Both the position numbers and the translations under genes were made by a program. Below are positions 43,603-51,872 of a stretch of DNA of 64,000 bases, piece after piece; the first letter of the stretch is position 1; every line of letters starts with the position of its first letter. The notes under the pieces were generated by a model. It saw nothing but the letters and a program-made list of their open reading frames with translations. It was not told the origin of the DNA and made no database searches. The stretch comes from Chitinophaga niabensis. GTDB taxonomy: Bacteria > Bacteroidota > Bacteroidia > Chitinophagales > Chitinophagaceae. The stretch lies in NCBI RefSeq assembly GCF_900129465.1, contig NZ_FSRA01000001.1:1364001-1428000 (forward strand), in the 5' to 3' direction.

Positions 43603-44772
43603 ATGCAACTCTCGAATACCTTACCATTATCACTACCGGTCCCAAGGATCTACCGGATAGCCTTAAGCATCTTCTTTTTTGTACAGGGGCTGATCTTTGC
43701 CAGCTGGGCCAGCCGTATACCGGATATTAAACTGAAGTTCCATTTGAACGACGCGGAACTGGGCAGCCTGTTGTTTGCATTACCTGCCGGGCAAATGGCC
43801 GGTATGGCGCTTTCCGGTTATCTCGTGTCCAGGTTTGGTAGCCGGCTGATGTTATTGATAGGTGTGGTGTTATACCCCGGCACATTGATCCTTTTAGGTG
43901 CAGCGCCTACTGTAGTGTTGCTTGTTTCAGCATTGGTTTTCTTCGGCCTTTGTGCCAACCTTATCAATATCGCGGCCAACACCCAGGCCATTAGTGTGGA
44001 AGGGCTTTACCGCAAAAGCATTATGGCCAGCTTCCACGGGCTGTGGAGCCTGGCAGGGTTTACAGGAGGGCTGATAGGAAGTTTTATGGCGGCACATAAG
44101 TTTACGCCCTTTGTGCATTACTGTGCCATCTTTGCACTCACGCTACTGCTTGCACTGTTAGCCGGCCCTTATCTGCTGCCAAGGGATGCATCCCGTAAGA
44201 ACAAACAAACATCCATCTTCGTAAAACCGAACAGGAATATTATTTTACTGGGTCTGATCACCTTTGCCTGTATGATCTGCGAGGGTACCATGTTTGAATG
44301 GAGTGGTGTGTATTTTCAGCAGATCGTGCATGCACCGGCAAAACTGGTGGGCCTTGGATTTACGGCCTTCATGAGTACCATGGCAGGCGGGCGTTTTGCA
44401 GCAGATTATTTCATCACAAAATTTGGTGTGAAGCGCATGCTGCAGATCAGCGGCGTTACTATTTTAACCGGTTTGCTGACAGCCGTGATATTACCTACCA
44501 TTGTACCTGTTACCATAGGATTTTTATTAGTGGGAATTGGAGTGGCTTCTGTTGTACCCATGACCTATAGTTTAGCTGGCCGTTCCCGTACTATCCAGCC
44601 TGGTGTAGCATTGGCGATGGTATCCTCCATTGGTTTCCTGGGCTTTCTGCTGGGGCCGCCGTTAATTGGTTTTGTGGCAGAGGCATTCGGCCTCAGGTGG
44701 TCTTTTACCATGATCGCTGTATTAGGATTAGGGACTACTTTACTGGCAGGCAGCATTAAAAACGAGGAGTAA
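43603..44772 (+). CDS. MFS transporter, YbjJ-like (first of tandem pair)
   Basis: This 389-residue carrier has 12 hydrophobic segments. The segment FASWASRIPDIKLKFHLNDA near residue 32 and SFHGLWSLAGFTGGLIGSFM near 147 are typical of the YbjJ-like MFS group, whose substrates are poorly known. Its TAA overlaps the ATG of the next MFS gene by one base (TAATG). The two proteins are related to each other throughout, so they arose by tandem duplication. Control is probably by the divergent AraC regulator. Confidence 0.87.
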   Translation: MQLSNTLPLSLPVPRIYRIALSIFFFVQGLIFASWASRIPDIKLKFHLNDAELGSLLFALPAGQMAGMALSGYLVSRFGSRLMLLIGVVLYPGTLILLGAAPTVVLLVSALVFFGLCANLINIAANTQAISVEGLYRKSIMASFHGLWSLAGFTGGLIGSFMAAHKFTPFVHYCAIFALTLLLALLAGPYLLPRDASRKNKQTSIFVKPNRNIILLGLITFACMICEGTMFEWSGVYFQQIVHAPAKLVGLGFTAFMSTMAGGRFAADYFITKFGVKRMLQISGVTILTGLLTAVILPTIVPVTIGFLLVGIGVASVVPMTYSLAGRSRTIQPGVALAMVSSIGFLGFLLGPPLIGFVAEAFGLRWSFTMIAVLGLGTTLLAGSIKNEE

Positions 44773-45986
44773 TGGATTCACCGAAGCGGGCACGTATAGC
44801 TATTACATTATTTTTCTTCCTTTCCGGTTTCGGATTTTCTTCCTGGGCTTCCCGTATCCCGGATATTCAGCACAGGCTGCAACTGAACAATGCAGCATTA
44901 GGCGTTGTATTATTCTCATTGCCTTTGGGCTTATTATGTACCATGCCCGTAACAGGTGTACTCCTGCAACGTTACAGCAGCAGCAGGATCATGTTCATTG
45001 GGGCTTTGGCGTTTAATGGCATGTTAAGCATACTGGGATTTGTAACATCCGTATGGCAACTGGTGATAGGTTTATTCTGCTTTGGTGCATCCCGCAACCT
45101 GCTGAATATTTCCATGAATGCACAATCCGTAGGTGTGCAGGCTTTATATCAGAAGTCTATCATTACTACTTTTCATGGCGTCTGGAGCTTAGCCAGTTTC
45201 TGTGGTGCAGGTTTAGGTGGTGCCATGGTATATTTCAGGGTAGGCACTGCATGGCATTTTCTGATGGTAGGCATACTGATGGTGATACTGGGTTTCATTG
45301 CATATCCCGGCAGTTTAAAACAACCGCCTGCCACCAGCGGGAGAGGGCGTTTTGCATTACCGGACAGAGGACTGTTGAAATATGGCCTGATCTGTTTCGC
45401 CGTAATGTCCTGCGAAGGCACTATGATCGATTGGAGCGCCATTTATTTTAAGGAAGCGGTAAAAGCGTCTGAAGAAATGGTGACTGCAGGATTTGTTGTG
45501 TATATGGCAGCCATGGCCACAGGGCGTTTCTGCGGAGATAAGCTCCTGCATAAAATAGGGATTGTATCTATGATCAAATACAGCGGACTGCTCATCTTCA
45601 GTGGCTTGTTACTGGCGGCACTGATGCCGCATCCCATTTCTGCAGGTATTGGTTTTATGATGACGGGGGTGGGCGTTTCCTGCGTAGTGCCTTTGGTTTT
45701 CAGCATGGCGGGGAAATCTACTACAATGGCCAATGGCCCTGCTATTGCAGCGGTTTCTACGATCGGTTACCTTGGTTTTTTACTGATACCCCCGGTGTTT
45801 GGTTTTATGGCAGAAGCAGCTGGCCTGAGATGGACCTTTGCTATGATGGCGCTCTTTGGATTAGTGATCACCGCTTTGATCATCATCAGTTCCAGTTCGC
45901 GATCTTCAGCTTCTCAAAAAACTCCGCTTCCTGCATCTCCTGCACACCACCCGGCGGAAGATCACCCAGTTCCAGATCTTCAATAG
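44772..45986 (+). CDS. MFS transporter, YbjJ-like (second of tandem pair)
   Basis: This 404-residue carrier parallels its upstream neighbour (SSWASRIPDIQHRLQLNNAA, TFHGVWSLASFCGAGLGGAM). After the last membrane segment (about residue 372) it has a tail of about 30 residues rich in Ser, Pro and His. That tail is encoded entirely within a 101-base overlap with the convergent pseudouridine synthase gene. The tail is absent from the first MFS copy, which suggests that the original stop was lost and the frame ran on into the neighbour's antisense strand. Confidence 0.85.
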   Translation: MDSPKRARIAITLFFFLSGFGFSSWASRIPDIQHRLQLNNAALGVVLFSLPLGLLCTMPVTGVLLQRYSSSRIMFIGALAFNGMLSILGFVTSVWQLVIGLFCFGASRNLLNISMNAQSVGVQALYQKSIITTFHGVWSLASFCGAGLGGAMVYFRVGTAWHFLMVGILMVILGFIAYPGSLKQPPATSGRGRFALPDRGLLKYGLICFAVMSCEGTMIDWSAIYFKEAVKASEEMVTAGFVVYMAAMATGRFCGDKLLHKIGIVSMIKYSGLLIFSGLLLAALMPHPISAGIGFMMTGVGVSCVVPLVFSMAGKSTTMANGPAIAAVSTIGYLGFLLIPPVFGFMAEAAGLRWTFAMMALFGLVITALIIISSSSRSSASQKTPLPASPAHHPAEDHPVPDLQ

Positions 45987-46485
45987 ATACCCTGATCAGC
46001 CGCTGGCAGGGATGATGTATTGATCTTACCATCTTGCGCACCTGGTGGTATTTTCCTTCCATCAAAGTAATGAGCAGCCAGGTATGCGGATAATCGTCGC
46101 TTAATTCACCAACACGGTCTGCCAGGTTCGCAGGTTTCTGCACTATTTCTACTTTGCAGGGAGGTGTTGTGTACATCTCACCACCTGCTATCCTGATAGG
46201 AACCCCTGTGCGCAAACGTTCCAGGTCCACCGGCTTTATTACATTCTTTATCCTTACCAGGTAAGTTCTGCCATGGGGTTGCTCGCCCTGGAAAAGCAGG
46301 CGTGTTACTTTTTTATTGGTGGTGAGTATCAGCAAACCTTCTGAATGATTATCCAGCCTGCCTACCGCATGGGTGCCTTCCGGAAAATCATAATCCAGTT
46401 CGCCGATCTGCCTTTCAGTCTGCCGCCCGCCCGTAAACTGTGAGAGCATATTGAAAGGTTTGTGAATAATAAAGTAACGGTTCAT
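45886..46485 (-). CDS. Pseudouridine synthase, RsuA/RluE type
   Basis: This 199-residue RNA-modifying enzyme has the catalytic Asp45 in AVGRLDNHSEGLLILT. It opens with YFIIHKPFNMLSQFT and ends with the conserved EGKYHQVRKM segment. It lacks an S4 domain, as does E. coli RluE, so RluE-like action on 23S rRNA is likely. Its last 101 bases overlap the convergent MFS gene; the overlapping part still encodes a normal-looking C terminus (GDLPPGGVQEMQEAEFFEKL). Confidence 0.9.
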   Translation of the reverse strand: MNRYFIIHKPFNMLSQFTGGRQTERQIGELDYDFPEGTHAVGRLDNHSEGLLILTTNKKVTRLLFQGEQPHGRTYLVRIKNVIKPVDLERLRTGVPIRIAGGEMYTTPPCKVEIVQKPANLADRVGELSDDYPHTWLLITLMEGKYHQVRKMVRSIHHPCQRLIRVSIEDLELGDLPPGGVQEMQEAEFFEKLKIANWN

Positions 46486-46662
46486 GCCTGCAAAGAAAGG
46501 AAATTTTTAACAGGGGGCCGGCCATCTATTGCCCCGGAAGCATGCCTGAACCCCGCCGTATGCCTCTTTTTATTTAGCAAATCGTTTAGCAGCCGGACTT
46601 TCAGCTTTACCACTCCTCAAGAATAATTTGAACCGGAAAAAAACTATTTATATTTTGCGACC

Positions 46663-48504
46663 ATGGTACTAAGATCGAAAAACAGTTTTTTAAGCCGGTC
46701 ATGGATCGGCTTTTTATATGTATGCGGTGCCGGGCTGATCATTACTCAGCCGGCCTTCAGCCAGTCTGGCCAGATCCCGCTGCAGGACTTTTCTTCTTTT
46801 AAGAATCCCTCAGGCAGCTGGCAGATAGCAGGAGATGTGTCCGCCAGCCTGTTGAAGCCCAATGTGCTCAACATTGCCAAAGGCACCGGTATCCTTGTGA
46901 ACATGCCCGGTAAAAAGGCACATGGGGAAGACCTCTTTTCCAATATGGAACACGGGGATATAGACCTTGAGCTGGATTACATGATGGCATCAGGCTCTAA
47001 TTCCGGGATCTATTTCCAGGGCAGGTACGAATTGCAGTTGCTGGACAGCTGGGGTGTAAGGTCTCCCAAACCAGGAGACAACGGTGGTATCTATGAACGC
47101 TGGGACGATAGCAAACCTGAAGGTCAGAAAGGCTACCAGGGTTATGCCCCCCGCCAGAACTCCAGCAAAGCTCCCGGTTTATGGCAGCACCTGAAAGTAT
47201 CTTTCCAGGCACCCCGTTTTGATGCAAGCGGCAAAAAAACAGAAAATGCCCGCATTATCCGTGCTGAACTGAATGGCGTGGTGATCCACGAAAATGTTGA
47301 ATTAATGGGCCCCACCCGTGGTTCCATTGGCGGCGGTGATGAAAAAGCCACCGGTCCATTGCGGATCCAGGGAGATCATGGTGCTGTGGCATTTAAGAAT
47401 ATCGAGATCAAACAATTTGATCAGCCTGTTCCTGAACTCACAAACCTGCAATACAGCGTTTATAAAGGCCGCTACGATGCCAATGTGAACCTCGCAGCTC
47501 AAAAAGCGGAGGCACAGGGTACTGTGGCAAAACTGACTGCTAACGCAGGCCCTTTAAGCCAGGAATACCAACTCCTGTATAAAGGCACCCTCAAAGTGAA
47601 AGCAGCAGGAGAATATACCTTTGTCCTGAACGGACAAGGCGGCGGCGCCCTCGTAAAGATCAATAACCAGGTGGTGGTACCATTTGGTCAACGGGGTGGA
47701 AAAGCTAACTTATCCGCCGGCGATCTGCCCGTAGAGATCATTTATGGCAGAGCAGGCGACAGGGGGAATCCCGCTTTGGGCATTACCATCGCAGGCCCCG
47801 GCATCCGTGAATTTTACACCGGAGATGCCATCACCCCGGATGATACCGATCCCATCCTTGTAACCGCAGAAACAAACACTATCCTGCGCAGCTTCATGGA
47901 TATCGGCAACCGTACAAGAGTGGTACATGCCGTATCTGTAGGCAGCCCTGAAAAACTGCACTACACTTACGACCTGGATAAAGGAATGATCGTACAATTG
48001 TGGAGGGGCGACTTCCTGGAAACCACACCTATGTGGCATGAAAGAGGAAATGGTACCGCCCGCGCACAAGGTGTTAAACAACTTTTCGGCATGCCTTATT
48101 TCACTTTAGGCAGGTTAGCCAGCCAGCAGGATGCATGGAAAACTGATTCTGCAGGTACCAGCTACCGCCCGAAAGGATATGTGCTGGATGAAAAGGACAG
48201 GCCAACTTTCAAATACCAGATCTTCGGTTCCAACGTAACAGATGCTATCCGTGTTTCTGAAGACGGACATGGTATCTCCCGTGAGATCACGGTTACTGAC
48301 CCTGCCGGCGATCTTTACGCTAAACTGGCGGAAGGTACACAGATTGAAGTAGGGGAAAAAGATCAGTATGTAATAGATGGGAAGCAGTATTACCTGCAGT
48401 TACTGGATGCCGGTGGCGCCAAACCTGTGGTACGTGATGCCGGCAACCGCAAAGAGTTGATCATACCGGTGAAAGGCAAGTTGAGCTATTCCATCCTTTT
48501 CTAA
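46663..48504 (+). CDS. DUF1080 (3-keto-disaccharide hydrolase-like) plus PA14-like protein
   Basis: This 613-residue exported protein has a signal peptide (about 1-33). A DUF1080 concanavalin-like domain lies at about 40-250 (SNSGIYFQGRYELQLLDSWG, GPLRIQGDHGAVAFKNIEIK). A PA14-like carbohydrate-binding region lies at about 270-390, and a third beta-rich domain of unknown type at about 405-613. Some DUF1080 proteins hydrolyse 3-keto-glycosides. The next gene, a propeller protein with cytochrome c, starts 20 bases downstream, so the two are one transcript. Activity is inferred from family only. Confidence 0.82.
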   Translation: MVLRSKNSFLSRSWIGFLYVCGAGLIITQPAFSQSGQIPLQDFSSFKNPSGSWQIAGDVSASLLKPNVLNIAKGTGILVNMPGKKAHGEDLFSNMEHGDIDLELDYMMASGSNSGIYFQGRYELQLLDSWGVRSPKPGDNGGIYERWDDSKPEGQKGYQGYAPRQNSSKAPGLWQHLKVSFQAPRFDASGKKTENARIIRAELNGVVIHENVELMGPTRGSIGGGDEKATGPLRIQGDHGAVAFKNIEIKQFDQPVPELTNLQYSVYKGRYDANVNLAAQKAEAQGTVAKLTANAGPLSQEYQLLYKGTLKVKAAGEYTFVLNGQGGGALVKINNQVVVPFGQRGGKANLSAGDLPVEIIYGRAGDRGNPALGITIAGPGIREFYTGDAITPDDTDPILVTAETNTILRSFMDIGNRTRVVHAVSVGSPEKLHYTYDLDKGMIVQLWRGDFLETTPMWHERGNGTARAQGVKQLFGMPYFTLGRLASQQDAWKTDSAGTSYRPKGYVLDEKDRPTFKYQIFGSNVTDAIRVSEDGHGISREITVTDPAGDLYAKLAEGTQIEVGEKDQYVIDGKQYYLQLLDAGGAKPVVRDAGNRKELIIPVKGKLSYSILF

Positions 48505-48524
48505 ACATTTACAGAACTGACGCA

Positions 48525-50504
48525 ATGAAAAATATCATAAAGAAAGCTGCATTATACTTACTTCCTTTCTGCGCTGCTGCTTCAGCATTTGCACAGGAAA
48601 CGCCGAAGGAAGAAGATTACTTCAGGATAAATAAAGTGAGCTCGCCGGAAGGCACCCTGCTGGAAGTAGGCGGTCTTACCGTTCTGCCGAATGGCGACCT
48701 GGGTGTATCTACCCGCCGTGGTGATGTGTATATCGTGGAAAACCCTACCAGCAGAAGACCTTTCTTCCGCAAGTTTGCCACCGGCCTGCACGAGATCCTG
48801 GGCCTTGCCTGGAAAGACGGTGCCCTCTATTGCGCGCAAAGAGGTGAACTCACCAAACTGGTAGACACGAATATGGACGGTAAGGCAGATGTATATGAAA
48901 CCGTATACGCATGGCCTATTTCCGGTCACTATCATGAATATTCCTTCGGCCCTAAATTAGCGCCGGATGGTTCCTTTTTTGTATCCGCCAACGTAGCGTT
49001 CGGTGATGAAGAATGGTGGCGCGGTGAAAGCCGTGTTCCCTGGAGAGGATGGATCATGCACATCTCCGCAGATGGTAGCAAAATGGAACCATGGGCAACA
49101 GGTATGCGTTCCCCTTGCGGTATCAGCATGGTGGATGGTGAACTGTTCTACACAGAGAACCAGGGAGACTATATGGGCTCCGGTGGTATATGGCGTGTAA
49201 AGAAAGGTGATTTTGTGGGTCACCCTGCCGGCCTCCGCTGGACAGGTGAAGCTAATTCCCCCCTCAAACTGACCGCAACGCAATTCAATGCAGTAGTGGA
49301 CGAACGCAAAGTGAGAAATGCACAAGGCAGGATGATCAAACCAGAGAATGTGATAGATGAAAAATTCATCACCATGTTCGAAGCAAAGAAAACCATTCCT
49401 GAATTAAGACTGCCTGCTGTATGGTTACCCCACGGTGTACTGGGTATTTCCAACTCTGAAATGGTAAAGATCCCTGAAGGTGCATTCGGTCCCTTTGCCG
49501 GTCAAACACTTGTGGGTGATCAGGGTCAAAGTAAGATCATGCGGGTAGTGATGGAAAAAGTGAAAGGCGAATACCAGGGTGTGGCATTCGACTTCCGCAG
49601 TGGTTTCCAATCCGGCGTACTGCGTATGGCATGGGGTCAGGACGGTTCTCTCTTTGTAGGGGAAACCAACCGCGGATGGGGTTCTGCAGGTGATGCCAAT
49701 GAAGGTTTGCAACGCCTTGTATGGAATAACCGCATTCCTTTCGAAATGCAAACCGTAAAAGCTATGCCTGATGGTTTTGAAATTGAGTTCACTTTACCGG
49801 TTGATAAGAAATCAGCAGAAGACCTGGCTTCTTATGCTGTATCCAGCTTTATCTACAAATATCATCCTGTATATGGCAGCCCTACCGTGAACATGGAGAA
49901 CTGTGATGTAAAGGGTGTGAAAGTGTCTGATGACGGCCTGAAAGTACGTGTGATCGTAGATAATCTCCGTCAATATTATATTCATAACATTACACTGGAA
50001 GGTATCCGTTCAAAAGATAATTTCTACTCTCTCGTACATCCAACAGGATATTATACCCTGAATAATATTCCGGATGGTAATAAACTGGCTATGAGTGGCG
50101 TGAGCACCCGTAACTCTGCAAAGGAAGCGGCGGCTAAAGAAGCTGCTGAGAAAGCAAAGCCTGCTGCCTCAAAAGCTGCAGCTGCAAAGCCTGGTACCAA
50201 AGCTGAAGCAGCCACCACTGGTGCTGTTAAGCCAGCTGCCGCTAAAGCGCCCACATACGAAGAAGTGAAACCATTGCTGGCCAAATATACCTGCGCCGCC
50301 TGCCATAATGCAGATAAAAAGCAGGTAGGTCCGGCGTTTAAGGACATTGCTAAAAAGCGTTACACTAATGAAATGATTGTGAAGCTGATCTACAATCCTA
50401 ACCCGGAGAACTGGCCTGGTTATGCAACAGAGATGCCTCCGATGCCACAGGTTCCAAAGGCAGATGCCCTGAAGATTGCCGGCTGGATCAATTCTTTAAA
50501 GTAA
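48525..50504 (+). CDS. Exported beta-propeller protein with C-terminal cytochrome c
   Basis: This 659-residue protein has a signal peptide (1-24). The propeller-type dehydrogenase-like domain (VGGLTVLPNGDLGVSTRRGD, GMRSPCGISMVDGELFYTEN) resembles PQQ-sugar dehydrogenase folds. An Ala/Lys-rich flexible linker covers about 530-580, and a class I cytochrome c follows with haem motif CAACH at 590-594 and a candidate Met ligand in TEMPPMP. The design suggests oxidation of a substrate with electron transfer to the attached haem. It is co-transcribed with the DUF1080 protein and ends at a terminator shared with the opposing operon. Confidence 0.87.
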   Translation: MKNIIKKAALYLLPFCAAASAFAQETPKEEDYFRINKVSSPEGTLLEVGGLTVLPNGDLGVSTRRGDVYIVENPTSRRPFFRKFATGLHEILGLAWKDGALYCAQRGELTKLVDTNMDGKADVYETVYAWPISGHYHEYSFGPKLAPDGSFFVSANVAFGDEEWWRGESRVPWRGWIMHISADGSKMEPWATGMRSPCGISMVDGELFYTENQGDYMGSGGIWRVKKGDFVGHPAGLRWTGEANSPLKLTATQFNAVVDERKVRNAQGRMIKPENVIDEKFITMFEAKKTIPELRLPAVWLPHGVLGISNSEMVKIPEGAFGPFAGQTLVGDQGQSKIMRVVMEKVKGEYQGVAFDFRSGFQSGVLRMAWGQDGSLFVGETNRGWGSAGDANEGLQRLVWNNRIPFEMQTVKAMPDGFEIEFTLPVDKKSAEDLASYAVSSFIYKYHPVYGSPTVNMENCDVKGVKVSDDGLKVRVIVDNLRQYYIHNITLEGIRSKDNFYSLVHPTGYYTLNNIPDGNKLAMSGVSTRNSAKEAAAKEAAEKAKPAASKAAAAKPGTKAEAATTGAVKPAAAKAPTYEEVKPLLAKYTCAACHNADKKQVGPAFKDIAKKRYTNEMIVKLIYNPNPENWPGYATEMPPMPQVPKADALKIAGWINSLK

Positions 50505-50521
50505 CAGAGAACAACTTATAT

Positions 50522-50559
50522 AAACAAAGGCTTCCCATTAATGGGAGGCCTTTGTTTTT
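50522..50559. terminator. Bidirectional terminator between converging operons
   Basis: A long stem of aacaaaggcttccca with tgggaggcctttgtt (two unpaired bases) and loop TTAA is followed by T runs on the plus strand and preceded by A-rich sequence. Confidence 0.85.
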
Positions 50560-50561
50560 CA

Positions 50562-51872
50562 TCATCGTTGCGCGCCTGTATTCCAGCTATATACCCTTTT
50601 GATCGCCGTGTTTTTTTTCAGCTGATCGATAGCAGCGGCAGTGATGTTTGTTTCATTTAAGTTTAAAGCCTCCAGGTGTTTTAATGTTATCAGCTGATGA
50701 CTGATCTTGTCGGTTACAGGATTCTTATCCAGGCGCAGCTTCTCAAGATTAATGAGTGCAGGCAGAAAATCCAGGTCATCATCCGTAAGGCCATTGCCGG
50801 ATAAATTCAGCCAGATGATATGTTTGGCGAGCTTGTGGATTTCAGGCTTTATAAGGGCTGCTTTGACGCCGGAGCCTGTTGGCAGGGTAACATCGAGCAT
50901 AAGCGGTTGCAGTAACATCAGCCGCACATGAAGCCCTGTTTTGCGTAAGTTAGCGATCAGCGATGTATCCGTTGATATGGGTATACCAGGATTGATATGT
51001 TGTGTAATATTTACGGCTTGCTGTGTTTCCATACCTAAGTATTGTGCTACCATTGGTTGCAGAATAACACTGTCCAGGGAAGCAACCGTTTTTCCCTGTG
51101 CAGCTTTTCCTTCTTTCACCCACCACCGGATCAGGCGTAATTCATTTTTTGTGAGCGGAGGTTTTCCGTCTGCCGGCATAAAATCCTTGTGATCTTCATC
51201 CAGCATAATGCGCCGGATCAGCTCACTGGAATCTGGGTTGCCGGGAATAATGGCAGGCCCGCTTTTACCTCCTTTCAGGATATCTTCCATATTTTCAAGC
51301 GATAGGTCTCCTTTACTTTTTCCATCCCGGTGGCATTGCACACATTTGTTCTGCAGGATAGGTTGTATCACATCTTCAAACAACAACGCTTCCTCAGCGC
51401 TGGAAGGTTTCACCCTTTCTTTTTGTAAGAGCACCTGCATCGTGAGATAGTCGCTGCCATGCGTAAGACTGGCGCCCTGGTGCCCGCTATAGCTCATGAG
51501 TATTACCAGCCCCGTAAGCAATAAAGAAAATAAAGGGCGGGGAAGGGGGATCTCTTTCAGAAAGAATTTAGTGGTGGTGAAATACAGAAGGCCTGCAATA
51601 GCAGCAAGAGAAATGCCGGACAGTTTATGTTTACTTAGTGCATCCGTATCATAATCTCCTTTTAAAGAAAGCAGGTAGCCAAAGATACAGGCTAACACGG
51701 CGGCTATAAAACCAATGAGCAGGGTGATGGGCACCGCCTGTTTCAGATAAGCGAACCGCTTTGCGTAAGACAGCAGGTTGAAGAGTGTGGCCAGCAGAAT
51801 GAAACCTATCGGCAGGTGAACGATCAGGGGATGCAGGTGGCCTGAAAATGTAAAGATGTCTAATAATTTCAT
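50562..51872 (-). CDS. DUF2231 membrane protein with cytochrome c and leucine-rich repeats
   Basis: This 436-residue protein has four N-terminal membrane helices carrying the DUF2231 histidines (GHLHPLIVHLPIGFILL). A planctomycete-type cytochrome c segment follows with haem motif CVQCH at 177-181 (SKGDLSLENMEDILKGG, FMPADGKPPLT). The C terminus has leucine-rich repeats (INLEKLRLDKNPVTD, KHLEALNLNETNITA). Membrane anchor, haem and LRR in one chain is an uncommon combination. It overlaps the DUF1501 stop by four bases, so it is translated with it. Confidence 0.86.
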   Translation of the reverse strand: MKLLDIFTFSGHLHPLIVHLPIGFILLATLFNLLSYAKRFAYLKQAVPITLLIGFIAAVLACIFGYLLSLKGDYDTDALSKHKLSGISLAAIAGLLYFTTTKFFLKEIPLPRPLFSLLLTGLVILMSYSGHQGASLTHGSDYLTMQVLLQKERVKPSSAEEALLFEDVIQPILQNKCVQCHRDGKSKGDLSLENMEDILKGGKSGPAIIPGNPDSSELIRRIMLDEDHKDFMPADGKPPLTKNELRLIRWWVKEGKAAQGKTVASLDSVILQPMVAQYLGMETQQAVNITQHINPGIPISTDTSLIANLRKTGLHVRLMLLQPLMLDVTLPTGSGVKAALIKPEIHKLAKHIIWLNLSGNGLTDDDLDFLPALINLEKLRLDKNPVTDKISHQLITLKHLEALNLNETNITAAAIDQLKKNTAIKRVYSWNTGAQR

